Assembly: GCF_009730915.1 (NCBI RefSeq)
Contig: NC_052483.1
Span: forward strand, 2,542,001 to 2,606,000
Direction: 5' to 3'
Source of the DNA: Dioscorea cayenensis subsp. rotundata
Lineage: Eukaryota; Streptophyta; Magnoliopsida; Dioscoreales; Dioscoreaceae
DNA length: 64,000 bases
The notes under the pieces are model-generated. The model did not search any database and was not told where the DNA came from. It saw only the letters and a program-made list of their open reading frames with translations. This document shows, piece after piece, positions 1-9,616 of the stretch. Positions within the stretch are counted from its first letter, which is position 1, and every line of letters begins with the position of its first letter. The position numbers and the translations under genes are program-made.

Positions 1-159
1 GCATTTTCGTATGTATACACTGTCGAAATAGTTTTTCGATTGTTATGATTCATATAATATTTATAATGTACATTTTCCGCACTTTTGCGTTTGATATGGT
101 TGGGTTTCTACAAATGAGGGTTGGCGTTTAAGAAATGAGATGTTACGAGTTTAAAATTT

Positions 160-300
160 TGTTGTCTGTTTAAAGTATTCTCGTCTACATTTAATAAATG
201 GGTCTGTTTAACGATGTTATATCTCTAGTTTAACTAGCGAGAGATTCTGGTTTAAAACCTTATATTTCGGCTTAAACTTTTGTCGAATCTTGCGTGTTGA
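160..300. repeat. GTTTAA-repeat block 1
   Basis: Several GTTTAA or TTTAA cores spaced about 20-30 bases in AT-rich sequence, e.g. at 170, 208, 229 and 251. Same motif as the six other blocks in this element. Lies upstream of the plus-strand PMD-like frame. Confidence 0.45.
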
Positions 301-1139
301 ATGTGTTGTTGATTATCGCGACTTTGTGATTATAGGCGATCGACCTAGTTAATGGGGCGATCTGCTTTGACAGGTAGTGGAGACCTTAGTTTGAATTGAA
401 GATAACATGACCCTCGACACTTTGGGAGATTATTCGAAGGACAGTTTGCGGTCATTCTGGTGAAGCTATATATACCGAGGAGGGCCCTTCTTGATTCTCT
501 TTTTGCAAAAGGTATGCGATGGTGCTAGCCAATAAATTCGAGGATCGGGAAAGCCTGCGCGAGTTCGAGACCTCAGATGTGGCCCTCGTTCTTGAGTGCA
601 CACGTTGCGAGTGGCGGCCTTGATGGTCTTTCGAGAAGAAAAACCGGTCGGGCGTTGAGAAGGCGGTATCTCATCAAAAGCCTACGAGAGACCACGGAGA
701 CTCCGTCAAAAGGCACTGCAGTGCGACTTGTTCGACGAGAGGGAGAGAGATAATTTTGTCGAGCTCGTGATGGTGTACCTCGTGGGTGCGAGTCCTCTTC
801 CCAAATACATCATGCTCGGTTCCGAGGCCGGATCGTTGATTATATCGATGATGCACCGAGCCGTGAGGCGTCTAAGGCGCGGGCAGGCGCCGCAAGTGGC
901 TTATGGAGATATTCGCAAGCAGGCGTCGGGTGCAAGATAGATGCATGGAAGAAGACCAACACGAGAGTGCGTTAAAGGGTTGCTTTCGGTCGGCGCTTTA
1001 GCATGCGGTTTTCTGTTGGCCGGAGCGGGAAGAAAGTCGTTCGGCGAGATCCCAGGATCTTTGTGCTACGGTGAAAGTACTCTCAGGAAAGCGGCAGTGC
1101 GGTGAAGCTGACTTGTCATTGCTCGAGTGGAAAGAGGTA

Positions 1140-1390
1140 ATAAATCATGAACGATGTTTAACATAGTCTTTAATGTTTAAACATATATTTAGCGTTTAAC
1201 TGTATTCTACCGTTTAAAAACTTGATTCATACTTGGTTTAAATATTTTTGTTCTCAGTTTTAAATATATTTCTATAACGTTTTAAATATATAGACACTTT
1301 CATGTTTTAAATATAGTTTTTATAGTTTTAAAATGAATGATTTAGGTGAAATTGTTTGGTTTACATATGTTAGTTTCTAAGTGGTTCAGT
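1140..1390. repeat. GTTTAA-repeat block 2, probable intron
   Basis: About ten GTTTAA/TTTAAA cores at 15-30 base spacing between two GC-rich coding islands. A GTAATA donor-like site starts near 1138, after AAAGAG. The block has no coding potential. Confidence 0.6.
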
Positions 1391-2562
1391 GAATCTTTGA
1401 GAGAAGAAAATATTTATTGAGGCGCTAAGCGGATGGATCTTTGTGCTCGAGAACCACTTGCTCGAAGGCGGGATGAGAGAGCGGCTCTGTCGTGCGCGCT
1501 CGGCGCATCGTTCTCCTACTTCCGGCCCTACCTGCGCCCGCATTCCTCGGCCAGGAAGCGCCACGCGATTGCAGCAACCCCTACCACGCGAGCAGCGGTC
1601 CCGGTTGGCAGTCGCCCGACCATGGCGGCCCTCCCTCGTGGCGACCGCAGCATTGACATTAGGCGAAGATGTCGCATGACTCTTATCGCGATGCGTGCGG
1701 ATATTGATGAGCCAGGTTTCCTCGACGCCATCGTGTTGGTCAGTTGGAAGGGCGTTGTCGGCTGCGCCATTCCTCCAGAAGCACCGGGACGAACAAGGCG
1801 TCGGGGACTGGCCGGCGTGATGACGATCACGGAGGTCATTTCAAGGCGACCACATTCAGAGAGACTTGCGAAAAGAGGAGAGCAATCGCTCTGTCTCACG
1901 CGCGGTGACGATGAAACAATAGCAACACCGGTCGAGCGTGCAGTCAGTGATGAGATTGGACATGGGCGTAGGATGATGTGGCCGTTCTTGCATGATTGAG
2001 AAGGTCGATTTGACTCTCTTCTGTAATGAAATCTCGACACGGTGGGCCAGAGGCTGCAGAGATGCGGCATCAGATGGGCACAATCACGAAGATCGAGAAC
2101 AAGCTAAGGGTGTGTCTCCCAGTGATCTTTGTTACGTGGCGCGGTTGAGAAGATCGTGAAATCCGTTCGTTGCCATGGCCGTGAGTCTCCGCATGGTAGG
2201 CGGCACAATCCCACACAGACAAGAACCATGTAAGGATGTGCTGCGGTTGATTGTCGGCAGTGCGTCCACTGCGTGAGCGAGACAGCGATCCCGACCAGAG
2301 CGACCATGTAAGGATGTGTCTGCCGGTTGATCTTGCATGTCGATACATCGTCCGTCGAAGAAGATGCTGCGTGCTTTCGAGCACCGTGAAGGCTCTGGCG
2401 GTGCCCCATAAGGACTCAGAACGAGAGAGTGCAAGGCGATCAAAAGATGGGACGACGGACTTTCAGCTTTTATTCGAAGAAGAAAAATGGGTTGGCGCAT
2501 GTCGTCTTCATTTCAAATCTGGCCGGAGTTGATAAGGATCTTCCTCAGGCGCTCTATGGACG

Positions 2563-2770
2563 GGTAAGTTTAAAGTTTTTGTGATAGTGTTTAAAAGGTT
2601 TTATTATAGTGTTTAACTGATTTTCTAATAGTGTTTAATGTCTTTTATGTTATCGTTTAATTTTGTCTACTTAACGTTTAATTATATATAATCATTTAAC
2701 AATTGATAATATCATTTAAATATTCTGATAATGGTCTTATTATGTACATTATCGTTTAACCTCGACATCG
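2563..2770. repeat. 21-22 bp GTTTAA minisatellite (block 3), probable intron
   Basis: The clearest array: GTTTAA recurs with spacings of 21, 22, 22, 22, 21 and 20 bases, usually preceded by ATAGT or TATC, then decays to ATTTAA. It begins immediately after a consensus donor GTAAGT at 2563, so the array appears to fill an intron of the plus-strand frame. Confidence 0.7.
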
Positions 2771-3664
2771 TGTGGAAGAATATTATTTATCGACTACGCG
2801 AACAAATTATACACACGCTGTGAGGGGAAAGGAGATGGTCGAGCAGATGATGTGATGGTGAGCTTTTCATGTATGCATGTCTGACAGTCGGGCGAGAGCC
2901 GTATCCTTACAAAGCCTCCATCGGACAAGCTTACTTGTTGTTTATGTGTCCAAGCGGGGCGGCGCACATGAAACAATTATGGCTATGGTCGGGGATCTTT
3001 ATTGCATGCGCTAGAAGTTGGTGTCGTCCTCCCGAAATGTCAGTGAATGCCACTTCGTATACGTAAGTCTGACATGATAAACAAGAATCGAGCATTATTC
3101 TTCATGTCGGTATGATAAAGGAACGCGTTGGACATGGTAAGTTCTTTAATTATGTCCGATTAATAGTGTTTGGTATTTAATCGGTATTCTAATCTCGACT
3201 TGCATATTCGACGGTAGGAATCCCATTCGAGCGATTGTGCCGATGTGGAGTTAATGAGTCGTGACAAAATACCCACTCGTGCACGACATAGAAGACATTG
3301 AAAACAAGGAGCGTCGATTGCTTGATCGTCGTCATCGGTTTATCGAGCAATTACTTTGGGGGTAGAGATTCTCGATTCTGCATGAGCAGCGGGGCGTTCC
3401 TTACCTCGGATGGTATGTTACGCATACTTAAGGAGGGAAGCATCGGGCGTCCATGAGAAAGGGGGTGCGTCCTAAGCGGGTTAAATTTTGTTTTTGAAAA
3501 GAACATGTCTTGTATATCTCGAATGTCGATTTTGTTTTTCGAGATGTAAGCCCTCGGACAAATTCGATTCATTTGTTTTGTTTTCGAAGAGCATGACTTG
3601 TATATCTCAATGTAAATTTTTGTTTTGTTTTAATTGTAAAAGCGGTAAAATGCCGTTCGATTTC

Positions 3665-3860
3665 ATTTCATTGTTTAATTCGTTCTAATTGTGTACGTTT
3701 TCGAGTTTCATTGTTTAAATATACCATATATCGTTTAAACATCGGGTTTGAAATATTCCAAATTCTGATTGTGTCCGGTTTAAAAATAACACGTGTCTAC
3801 GATTTTAAATAAATCGTTCGTTGTAAGAGTAGGTTTAAATATTGAGAAAGTTGCTCAGTC
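3665..3860. repeat. GTTTAA-repeat block 4, between the two MULE genes
   Basis: GTTTAA/TTTAAA cores at 15-35 base spacing. The block lies in the tail-to-tail spacer between the plus-strand frame and the transposase stop at 3903. Confidence 0.5.
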
Positions 3861-3902
3861 GATACGCAATGTTTCTCTCTTTGAAATCGACATTTACAAT
3901 GC

Positions 3903-5765
3903 CTAGTCGATGACAGGTTCATTTTGCAAGATCTCGATTGTGTGCGAGATCCGTGGCGGTAGCTGCAATGCCTTCGCGGACATCAACGCTGCGACTCGAT
4001 CCTCTTTTGTCTATGGCCGTACGCCTTCTCGTCGCGGGGAGGTCGCAAAGCGAAGACTCGCGATTTCACGAAGGCATATCGTCGTCGGGTATGGGGAATA
4101 TAGCTTCCTTATCGCTGGGTTTGATAATGTCGATGGTGAAGTAGCTAATAAATCGATGGACATTGGTGTGCATGCGTTACATTATTGCGACGCAAAAAGC
4201 GTGTTTACGAGGATACCATAAACTTACGCCATTCGACATGAACAAGTTACGATGGCAGAGATCTCTGAGAGTTCTTTTGCCAGCGGTCGATCGGCCATGC
4301 GATCGTCGACCTGACGACCAACATGAAGATTCGAGCTATCCTCAACAATAATCTCTACCTTGAGATGATATGCAGGCGTAAGTAGGGTCTCCCATTTGTT
4401 AAACGCTTGCTCACGCCGGTTACATAACGTGCGCGTCAGACTTGAACACGGCAAATAAGGTTAAAGAAGAGGCAGGTGATGGTTAAATAATTCGTAAACA
4501 TGTTTTAAACATTGATTGTAAATAGTTAAAGCGAAAGGATTAATATTTAAAAAGTCGAGACAGTCGAATTAAACAAAAGATTGAGAATGTTTAAAGGGTA
4601 ACACTAAATGTTAAGTGTAAATCAACATTCAGCGAGACCTTATGGAGTCGACCATTTTTCGTCGGCGTAAATGGCGAGCTTCTTTGATCAAGCATTGAGC
4701 GACTCGCGACATTTGAATACATCTCACCCCAGCGATCACCCTCACGAGCAGGATAATTCGACGATGTGCCATATCCAGATTTATTAATCAACCCGATGAT
4801 GAGCTCGGTGATGTGGCTGCGGTTCATTCACGGTATCAGTCGAAATCTTTAGCCGTGGATGCCCGCACGCAATGCGGAAGCATATGGACCGAGCACTCCT
4901 CCTCGATGCCTTCCCAAGTCGAGCGTTGGCTTTCATAAAATTGGCCTCGAATGTCGAAGGCCGGTATGCGTGTGGCGAAGAAGGAAGACTCTGCAGTGCG
5001 TTCACAAGGCCCTTGGACCGTCCGGAGCACGAAGGTAATTATCTCATGATAATCTCCTTCCTCGTATAAAGCATCGCCTAACTTAGATATGAACCAAGTC
5101 GATTGGCGTCGGTCTCGTTATCGACTATCACAGAAGGCGGCGTGGAAAAACTATTGTTTCCATCTTTCCTGTGGCGCTTTGAGTGGTGTACCGATATTTT
5201 CAAGGAGGTGGGTACCATCGAGCAAAGCAATGACTGCAAGCCCTCTTGAATCCCACAATACGCATACGAAAGAAAGAATGCGCTTTAAAGCGATCACCGT
5301 CTCTTTCCACGATCGCAGCAGCTGCAAGGGATTTGTTTGACCACCTTATCCACATACCAAAGCAAGCGGTCGTAGGGCGGAGATGTCACTACAGTCGAGG
5401 ACCACCCGGCATGCTCTTTTTCCCCAACCAAGCCTGCTTGCATGGTATGTGGACACCATGTTCCATAACATGTCCTACGAATGTCGATGGCCTTATGCGA
5501 GGACGGTCCTTGAGCCGAGATCACTCGTCGCTAACCCCGTTTTTAGGCGCTTTCGGGATGTGGCCTCGAACCTATGCCACCACCGCAAGTGTGTGACCCA
5601 GGTTGATTGTCTTGATTACGAAAGTATTTTTGTTATACTCTTTTTGATGCATGAAGCGCAGCGACAACCATCGGCCAGCATTCCGCGATCGCTCGATGTT
5701 TTTCGTTCTTTTATAAATTTGAAGTCGAAAATTTGGTTTGATTGCATGATTTGAAAGTACATCCT
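3903..5765 (-). pseudogene. MULE (mudrA-like) transposase, frameshifted
   Basis: Read from high to low coordinates the broken frames give the MULE transposase order. A DNA-binding N-terminal part ends in a segment reading TFVIKTINLGHT at about 5590-5625. The catalytic core follows (LGDALYEEGDYHEIITFV near 5040-5080; HAY then EANFMKANARLGKAS near 4905-4970). The conserved RWGEMYSNVA lies near 4690-4730, then a block reading CNRREQ and VEIIVEDSSNLHVGR (4300-4430), the SWIM-type start TCSC (about 4235), and a C-terminal basic region with a GHNR zinc-knuckle remnant (about 3950). The TAG stop is at 3903-3905. One- and two-base slips occur every 50-150 bases. A block at 4485-4630 interrupts the frame at a point that looks like an intron. 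Exons N-terminal to 5765 probably exist but I could not trace them. The protein would cut and rejoin transposon ends; this copy cannot encode it as written. Confidence 0.75.
4485..4630. repeat. GTTTAA-repeat block 5, intron of the transposase
   Basis: On the minus strand the transposase frame leaves off at the segment after RWGEMYSNVA (about 4635) and resumes at about 4455 with TLCNRREQ. The intervening 150 bases carry GTTTAA on both strands and stops in all frames. The position between two conserved blocks indicates an intron. Confidence 0.55.
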
Positions 5766-5929
5766 AAAATGTTAGACATTCAGTCAAAGCGTTGTCAATA
5801 TCCAGCGACGACACTTCGAGAATGATCGGCGAGGAAGGAAGACATCCACGCGTCGAGGTCGACCATGGGGATGAGCAGGAGCACTCGCGAGTCATGCAAT
5901 TCACCTTGACCGCTCGATCGAATGAAAAG

Positions 5930-6070
5930 ATCAATATGTTAAGCGGAGAATATAATGTTTAAGTGATAATGACAATATTTAAAGCGTTAAATTAAATACT
6001 TAGAAGTTAACTAATAACGTAAGCGACTAGTACAAGATGTTAACCCGGTGCGGGCATATTTAAACAATAA
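5930..6070. repeat. GTTTAA-repeat block 6
   Basis: AT-rich block with GTTTAA, TTTAAA and GTTAA cores between GC-richer islands, upstream (on the minus strand) of the transposase DNA-binding segment. Probably another intron; splice sites not resolved. Confidence 0.45.
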
Positions 6071-6184
6071 TGAACCCATACTATTTGGATCGAATAAAAG
6101 AGAAGGAACTTCTGACGAGTAAAACTCGTTTTTCATTAGGATCGGCGATGGCGCATCTTACATCTCGGCGACAAGATCAACTAC

Positions 6185-6700
6185 GAGCACATTTGAAGAT
6201 GGAGTGCGCGTGACACATCCAGCGGAAGTCGACATCGTTTTTCTATTGGACAAACCGTTTTATATCCATACGAGTGTGATGAACTTAACCACGACGAGAG
6301 AAACTTGAGACCACATAAGCTCGCGTATCTCGATTAACACCAACTCCCAGAAAGTCGAGCCGTGAACATTAGCACTCTTCCCTCCCGTTGAATCTAGCAA
6401 TACCAGCAAAAACTCTCGCGTAATATATCGGTCGAAAATCAAATCGTATCAACCAAATGAAATGAAGAACAAAAATAAGGCGAAGAAGAAGAAGAAGAAG
6501 ATGTAAACAACAGAACAACGGTCGAATAGACAAACAAAAAGTGCGAGTTGTACTGCATAGAGGTTGAGACTAGGCGTGATGTGATTGGGCGGTATTTTTC
6601 CCTCCATCCCAAGGCGCAAAAAGGAAATATATGTCCTTTGTCGCGATGAAGACATATTATCAGTCGCTCGACATGAGTATCTGTTTAAAGCGTCGAGCTT
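6185..6700. repeat. Internal direct repeat of the MULE, copy A
   Basis: Starts with CATTTGAAGATGGAGTGC and runs through a purine-rich GAAGAA tract to a segment on a conserved TGATGTGATT core. It aligns, with many differences, to 8370-8785 in the same orientation about 2.2 kb away. The function of the segment is unknown. Confidence 0.6.
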
Positions 6701-7110
6701 TTTATGTTTAAGCGGATACATATAATATCTAAAATAACGAGTTACTGTTTAAATAAAAGTCTATATCATGTAAATAATACGTAAAACCCGTTTAAATATA
6801 GTGATTTAAGCATTTAAAAATATATGTTATTGTTTAAATTGAATGCTTTCGACATCGAGCGTTGAAGATGGGTACCTCTCAGTCATTTTGTTTAAACATC
6901 TTTTATGTATTTTCTTAAACACCGTTGTCGTTGTTTAAAGAGTAAATTGATTATTGTTTAACTTTTTTGTATTGTTTTTACAATGCTCAGTTCTTTGTTC
7001 CCAAATTGTTTTTACTATGTCTCATTTTAAATTTCACGAGTTATCACGAGGAGACACTCAAATAGGTTTGTTTGTTTAAAATATTTAAAAGCGTTTACAA
7101 TGGAGAATCT
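6660..7110. repeat. GTTTAA-repeat block 7 (longest)
   Basis: Some fifteen GTTTAA/TTTAAA cores over 450 bases with irregular 15-40 base spacing, for example around 6680, 6705, 6750, 6800, 6830, 6890, 6940 and 6957. No coding sequence is recognisable. Confidence 0.55.
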
Positions 7111-8139
7111 GATTAAAATATCATAAGTTCACATTCAAATAGGCTTGTTTTCGTTTTAAAAATAAAAATATTTACAACATTTACAACATTTACAACGTCT
7201 TCTCGGACCTTGGGACACTCCACGACTCGACCCTCGTGAGAGCGAAACAAGTGTCCATGCACATTCGAATGCTCACTGCGGTTTGCATAACATGCGCATC
7301 GACTTGAATATGCATGACATAGAACATTAAAAAGGTTAAACAAACACATTCATGAAAGCGTCTATTAATCGATGTGTCGTTTGATCGACTTAGCGAAGAT
7401 CACGATAGTTAAACACGAAAGTAATAGTTGTCATGCGATGTAAGGTTCTTAAGCGGTAACAAAAAAAGTCTCGAGTGATAAAATATCGACTCCGTCTTAA
7501 AAGGATGTTTCACGATCTCCCTCCTCTAGAGAATCCTCCATGATCACTTGATAAGTGAAAACTTTCTTTTCTTACCCAAGTCGAAATTCCAGCTTAATTG
7601 CTTGCCCGTCGTCCATCATTTGGAGAATCCTGCGCATTCGAGGGCGATTATCGCGGGTATTTCGACTTGGGCAGGAAAAGATAGTTTAAATTGTTGCGTG
7701 ATTACGGCCGATTGATTCTCAAGATAAGCAGGATCACGAGACATCCTTTCAGATAGAGTTGATCTTCGAACTTTTCGTCGACTCAGCGAATATCATACTG
7801 CGAAGCGGATGGCGAGGAGGAAGAGGAGGATGATGAGGGACTGACGAGTGGTTTGTCCATGGGAAGGGTTCTTCCTTGTTATTTATGATGTAAAGTCCAT
7901 AGCGGTGACGCTTCATGATCAGAGAAAAAGTTAAAGCGACGATTGGACCGACATTGGTGATGACAACGAGCGGAGTGTTCGGATATTTATGTTACCGTGC
8001 AGAAGAATTAATGCCGTCATTAATTCTTTTGCACGGGGATACCATAACTCTTGCCACCTACCACGTGTCACTCTGACCAATTCGGATCAAAGCGAAAAAG
8101 ATCACCGTTTCTGCGAGACTTTTGAGAATTTGACGTTAA
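7111..8139. other. Unassigned interior of the MULE
   Basis: Mixed composition with short open frames on both strands, none recognisable. It should hold the N-terminal transposase exons if the gene is complete, but I could not follow a frame through it. A purine-rich GAGGAAGAGGAGG tract lies at about 7810. Confidence 0.4.
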
Positions 8140-8290
8140 TATGAATAGTTATACGAGGTAAAGATAAAGTTAAGCGGAGATGAAAAATTATTAAACATAT
8201 TGGTAATATATTTAAGCAGGATAATAGCAAATAATTAAACAGATATTTAAAAATATACAAATAGATAACCATAAAGCAGAGAAGAACTTT
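8140..8290. repeat. GTTTAA-like repeat block 8
   Basis: Weaker block with TTAAAC, TTTAAG and TTTAAA cores, just left of the second copy of the internal MULE repeat. Confidence 0.35.
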
Positions 8291-8369
8291 ACAATGAAAT
8301 GAACTCGTTTTCAAACGGAGATGACAATGAGCACGTGCTCTGTCTCGACAATAAAATCGACTCTGACTC

Positions 8370-8785
8370 ATTTGAAGATGGAGTGCACTTGACCATCCGA
8401 TGGAAATCAACTTCATTTTACGTTGGAGAAACCGATTTATATATTTCGGGTATGATAAACTTCACCCGAGACTACCACAAAATGAGTACGCCATAATAAA
8501 CACTGTGGAATGGTCAGCTGATAGTAACGAGAGATTCTCACCGTATTACGAAAAAGCCGCAGAGGCGAAGTCGAACAAAATCAAATGAGGAGAAATGAGG
8601 AGAAGAACAAGATGTAATGCAACTTCTAGGCATTTGTCTCATCGAAACCAAGCAGAAGCCCTTGAAAAAGGTTGAACATGATGTGATTTGGCGCTTTTTC
8701 CCACCATATTCAAGGGGCAAAAATGGGATTTCACAACATTGACCCATTTGAAGTGAGCAGTAGGGGGTAAAAGGGAAGTTAAACA
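8370..8785. repeat. Internal direct repeat of the MULE, copy B
   Basis: Same start (CATTTGAAGATGGAGTGC) as copy A and the same later landmarks (AGATGTAA, GTGATTTGGCG, a G-rich ending). It sits next to the presumed right terminus, so it may be a nested or rearranged end of the same MULE family. Confidence 0.6.
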
Positions 8786-9100
8786 CTACTGGAAGAAATT
8801 TGTCAGGGGTGTGTAAAAGTAGAAGGGGGTTTTTGGGAAGTTTTGAAAATTACGAGGGATGAACAGTAATTTTCCCTTATTTTAATATATGTATTTAATT
8901 TTTTTTATGTTAGCATATTATTCTTCATTTAAAATAATTATTTTGTTGGATTATTATTATTTTTTTTTTTTATGTTTTGTCTTTAGGCTTCAGCCTCTCC
9001 TATCATCAAGTCTTGATTCCGTTTTGCAAATAATAGAAAAGACAATAATGTGATGTGAAATTGAAAATGCAATTTTTTTTTAATCAAATAAATGAAAAGA

Positions 9101-9480
9101 TTACCCTAATGATAAATAAATTTGAGGCATTGGTGATTCCCTAGAGAACCAAACCTTTTCGATAGAAAAAGAAGTGCTTTGAATATTAAAAATGTTGGTA
9201 AAATGCAACCAAATCATTATGCCAATTTGAGAGAAAACTAATAAATGGTTCACTGTTTCCTCAACTTCATGACAAAGTAAATAGGTAGTCGTTGAGATTC
9301 CAATACAACCATACTTCGCTAGATTGTCCATAGTCATGATATTTTTATTCCAAGCAAGCCAATTAAAAATTTTAATTTTGAGCTGCAAACTTATCGCCAC
9401 TCTTGGATTAATCTCAGTAATTAATTCAAAGTTTTTCTTTCCAACTGAAATTAAGAATTACATAATTTCTGGGGGTGTAA
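9101..9480 (-). pseudogene. LINE retrotransposon fragment, zinc-binding RT-associated domain (zf-RVT)
   Basis: The minus-strand frame reads LKIKIFNWLAWNKNIMT, then NLAKYGC, then LLCHEVEETVNHLL. This is the conserved order of the zf-RVT domain that follows reverse transcriptase in plant LINE elements (C-x2-C like pair, then H). About 100 residues remain; there is no reverse transcriptase or endonuclease next to it. It is a dead fragment just upstream of NDUFS4. Confidence 0.7.
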
Positions 9481-9616
9481 AGAGAAATCTCAACAAGATC
9501 TTTTAAGTTGAACTCAACTAATTTTCCATAATTTTCAGGGGGCAAAGTGAAAGGACGCCAGAAAACAACCATCTATAAGCAAATCTCACACCGCTTCTCC
9601 ACATCGAGGCCGAGAG

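Larger units (their letters stand above)
370..3480 (+). pseudogene. PMD/Ulp1-like accessory reading frame of the MULE (remnant)
   Basis: Plus-strand pieces resemble the second gene of Ulp1-carrying MULEs. At 510-620 the text reads like the plant mobile domain signature with FEDRESLREFETSD then VALVL. At 735-800 it reads ERERDNFVELVMVYLVGA, the usual helix after it. At 2840-2900 a DDV-M-YA-LTV stretch, and at about 3205-3260 a YDS-like then IVPMWSELMSR stretch, recall the Ulp1 cysteine-protease core. No clear catalytic H-D-C set could be seen. Probable introns lie at about 1138-1415 (donor GTAATA) and 2563-2770 (donor GTAAGT). The frame is broken throughout. It runs toward the transposase, stop to stop. 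I infer the family from weak motif resemblance only. Confidence 0.38.
1..8880. mobile_element. Decayed Mutator-like (MULE) DNA transposon, left end outside the window
   Basis: The block contains a MULE-type transposase read on the minus strand (3903 to at least 5765) and, convergent with it on the plus strand (about 370-3480), a reading frame resembling the PMD/Ulp1-like second gene of Kaonashi-type MULEs. Both are split by AT-rich blocks rich in GTTTAA and by many small indels. The right edge is placed near 8880, where a run of G-rich then A/T-rich sequence (8815-8880) resembles MULE termini; no matching left terminus is visible, so TIRs and TSD could not be verified. GC-rich coding islands alternate with AT-rich blocks about every 1.1-1.5 kb. 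The class assignment rests on the transposase. Confidence 0.7.

Noticed and set aside
1433..1999. 188-codon plus-strand frame and its 180-codon minus partner
   Set aside because: GC-rich island of the decayed MULE. Neither product resembles a known protein, and overlapping frames are open by composition.
2563..2770. CRISPR-like regular repeat spacing
   Set aside because: The 21-22 bp period has no constant repeat and unique-spacer structure, and the genome is a plant; it is a minisatellite.
8299..8588. Two overlapping plus-strand frames of 62-65 codons
   Set aside because: They lie in the MULE internal repeat. The related copy at 6185 does not keep the same frame open, so coding is unlikely.
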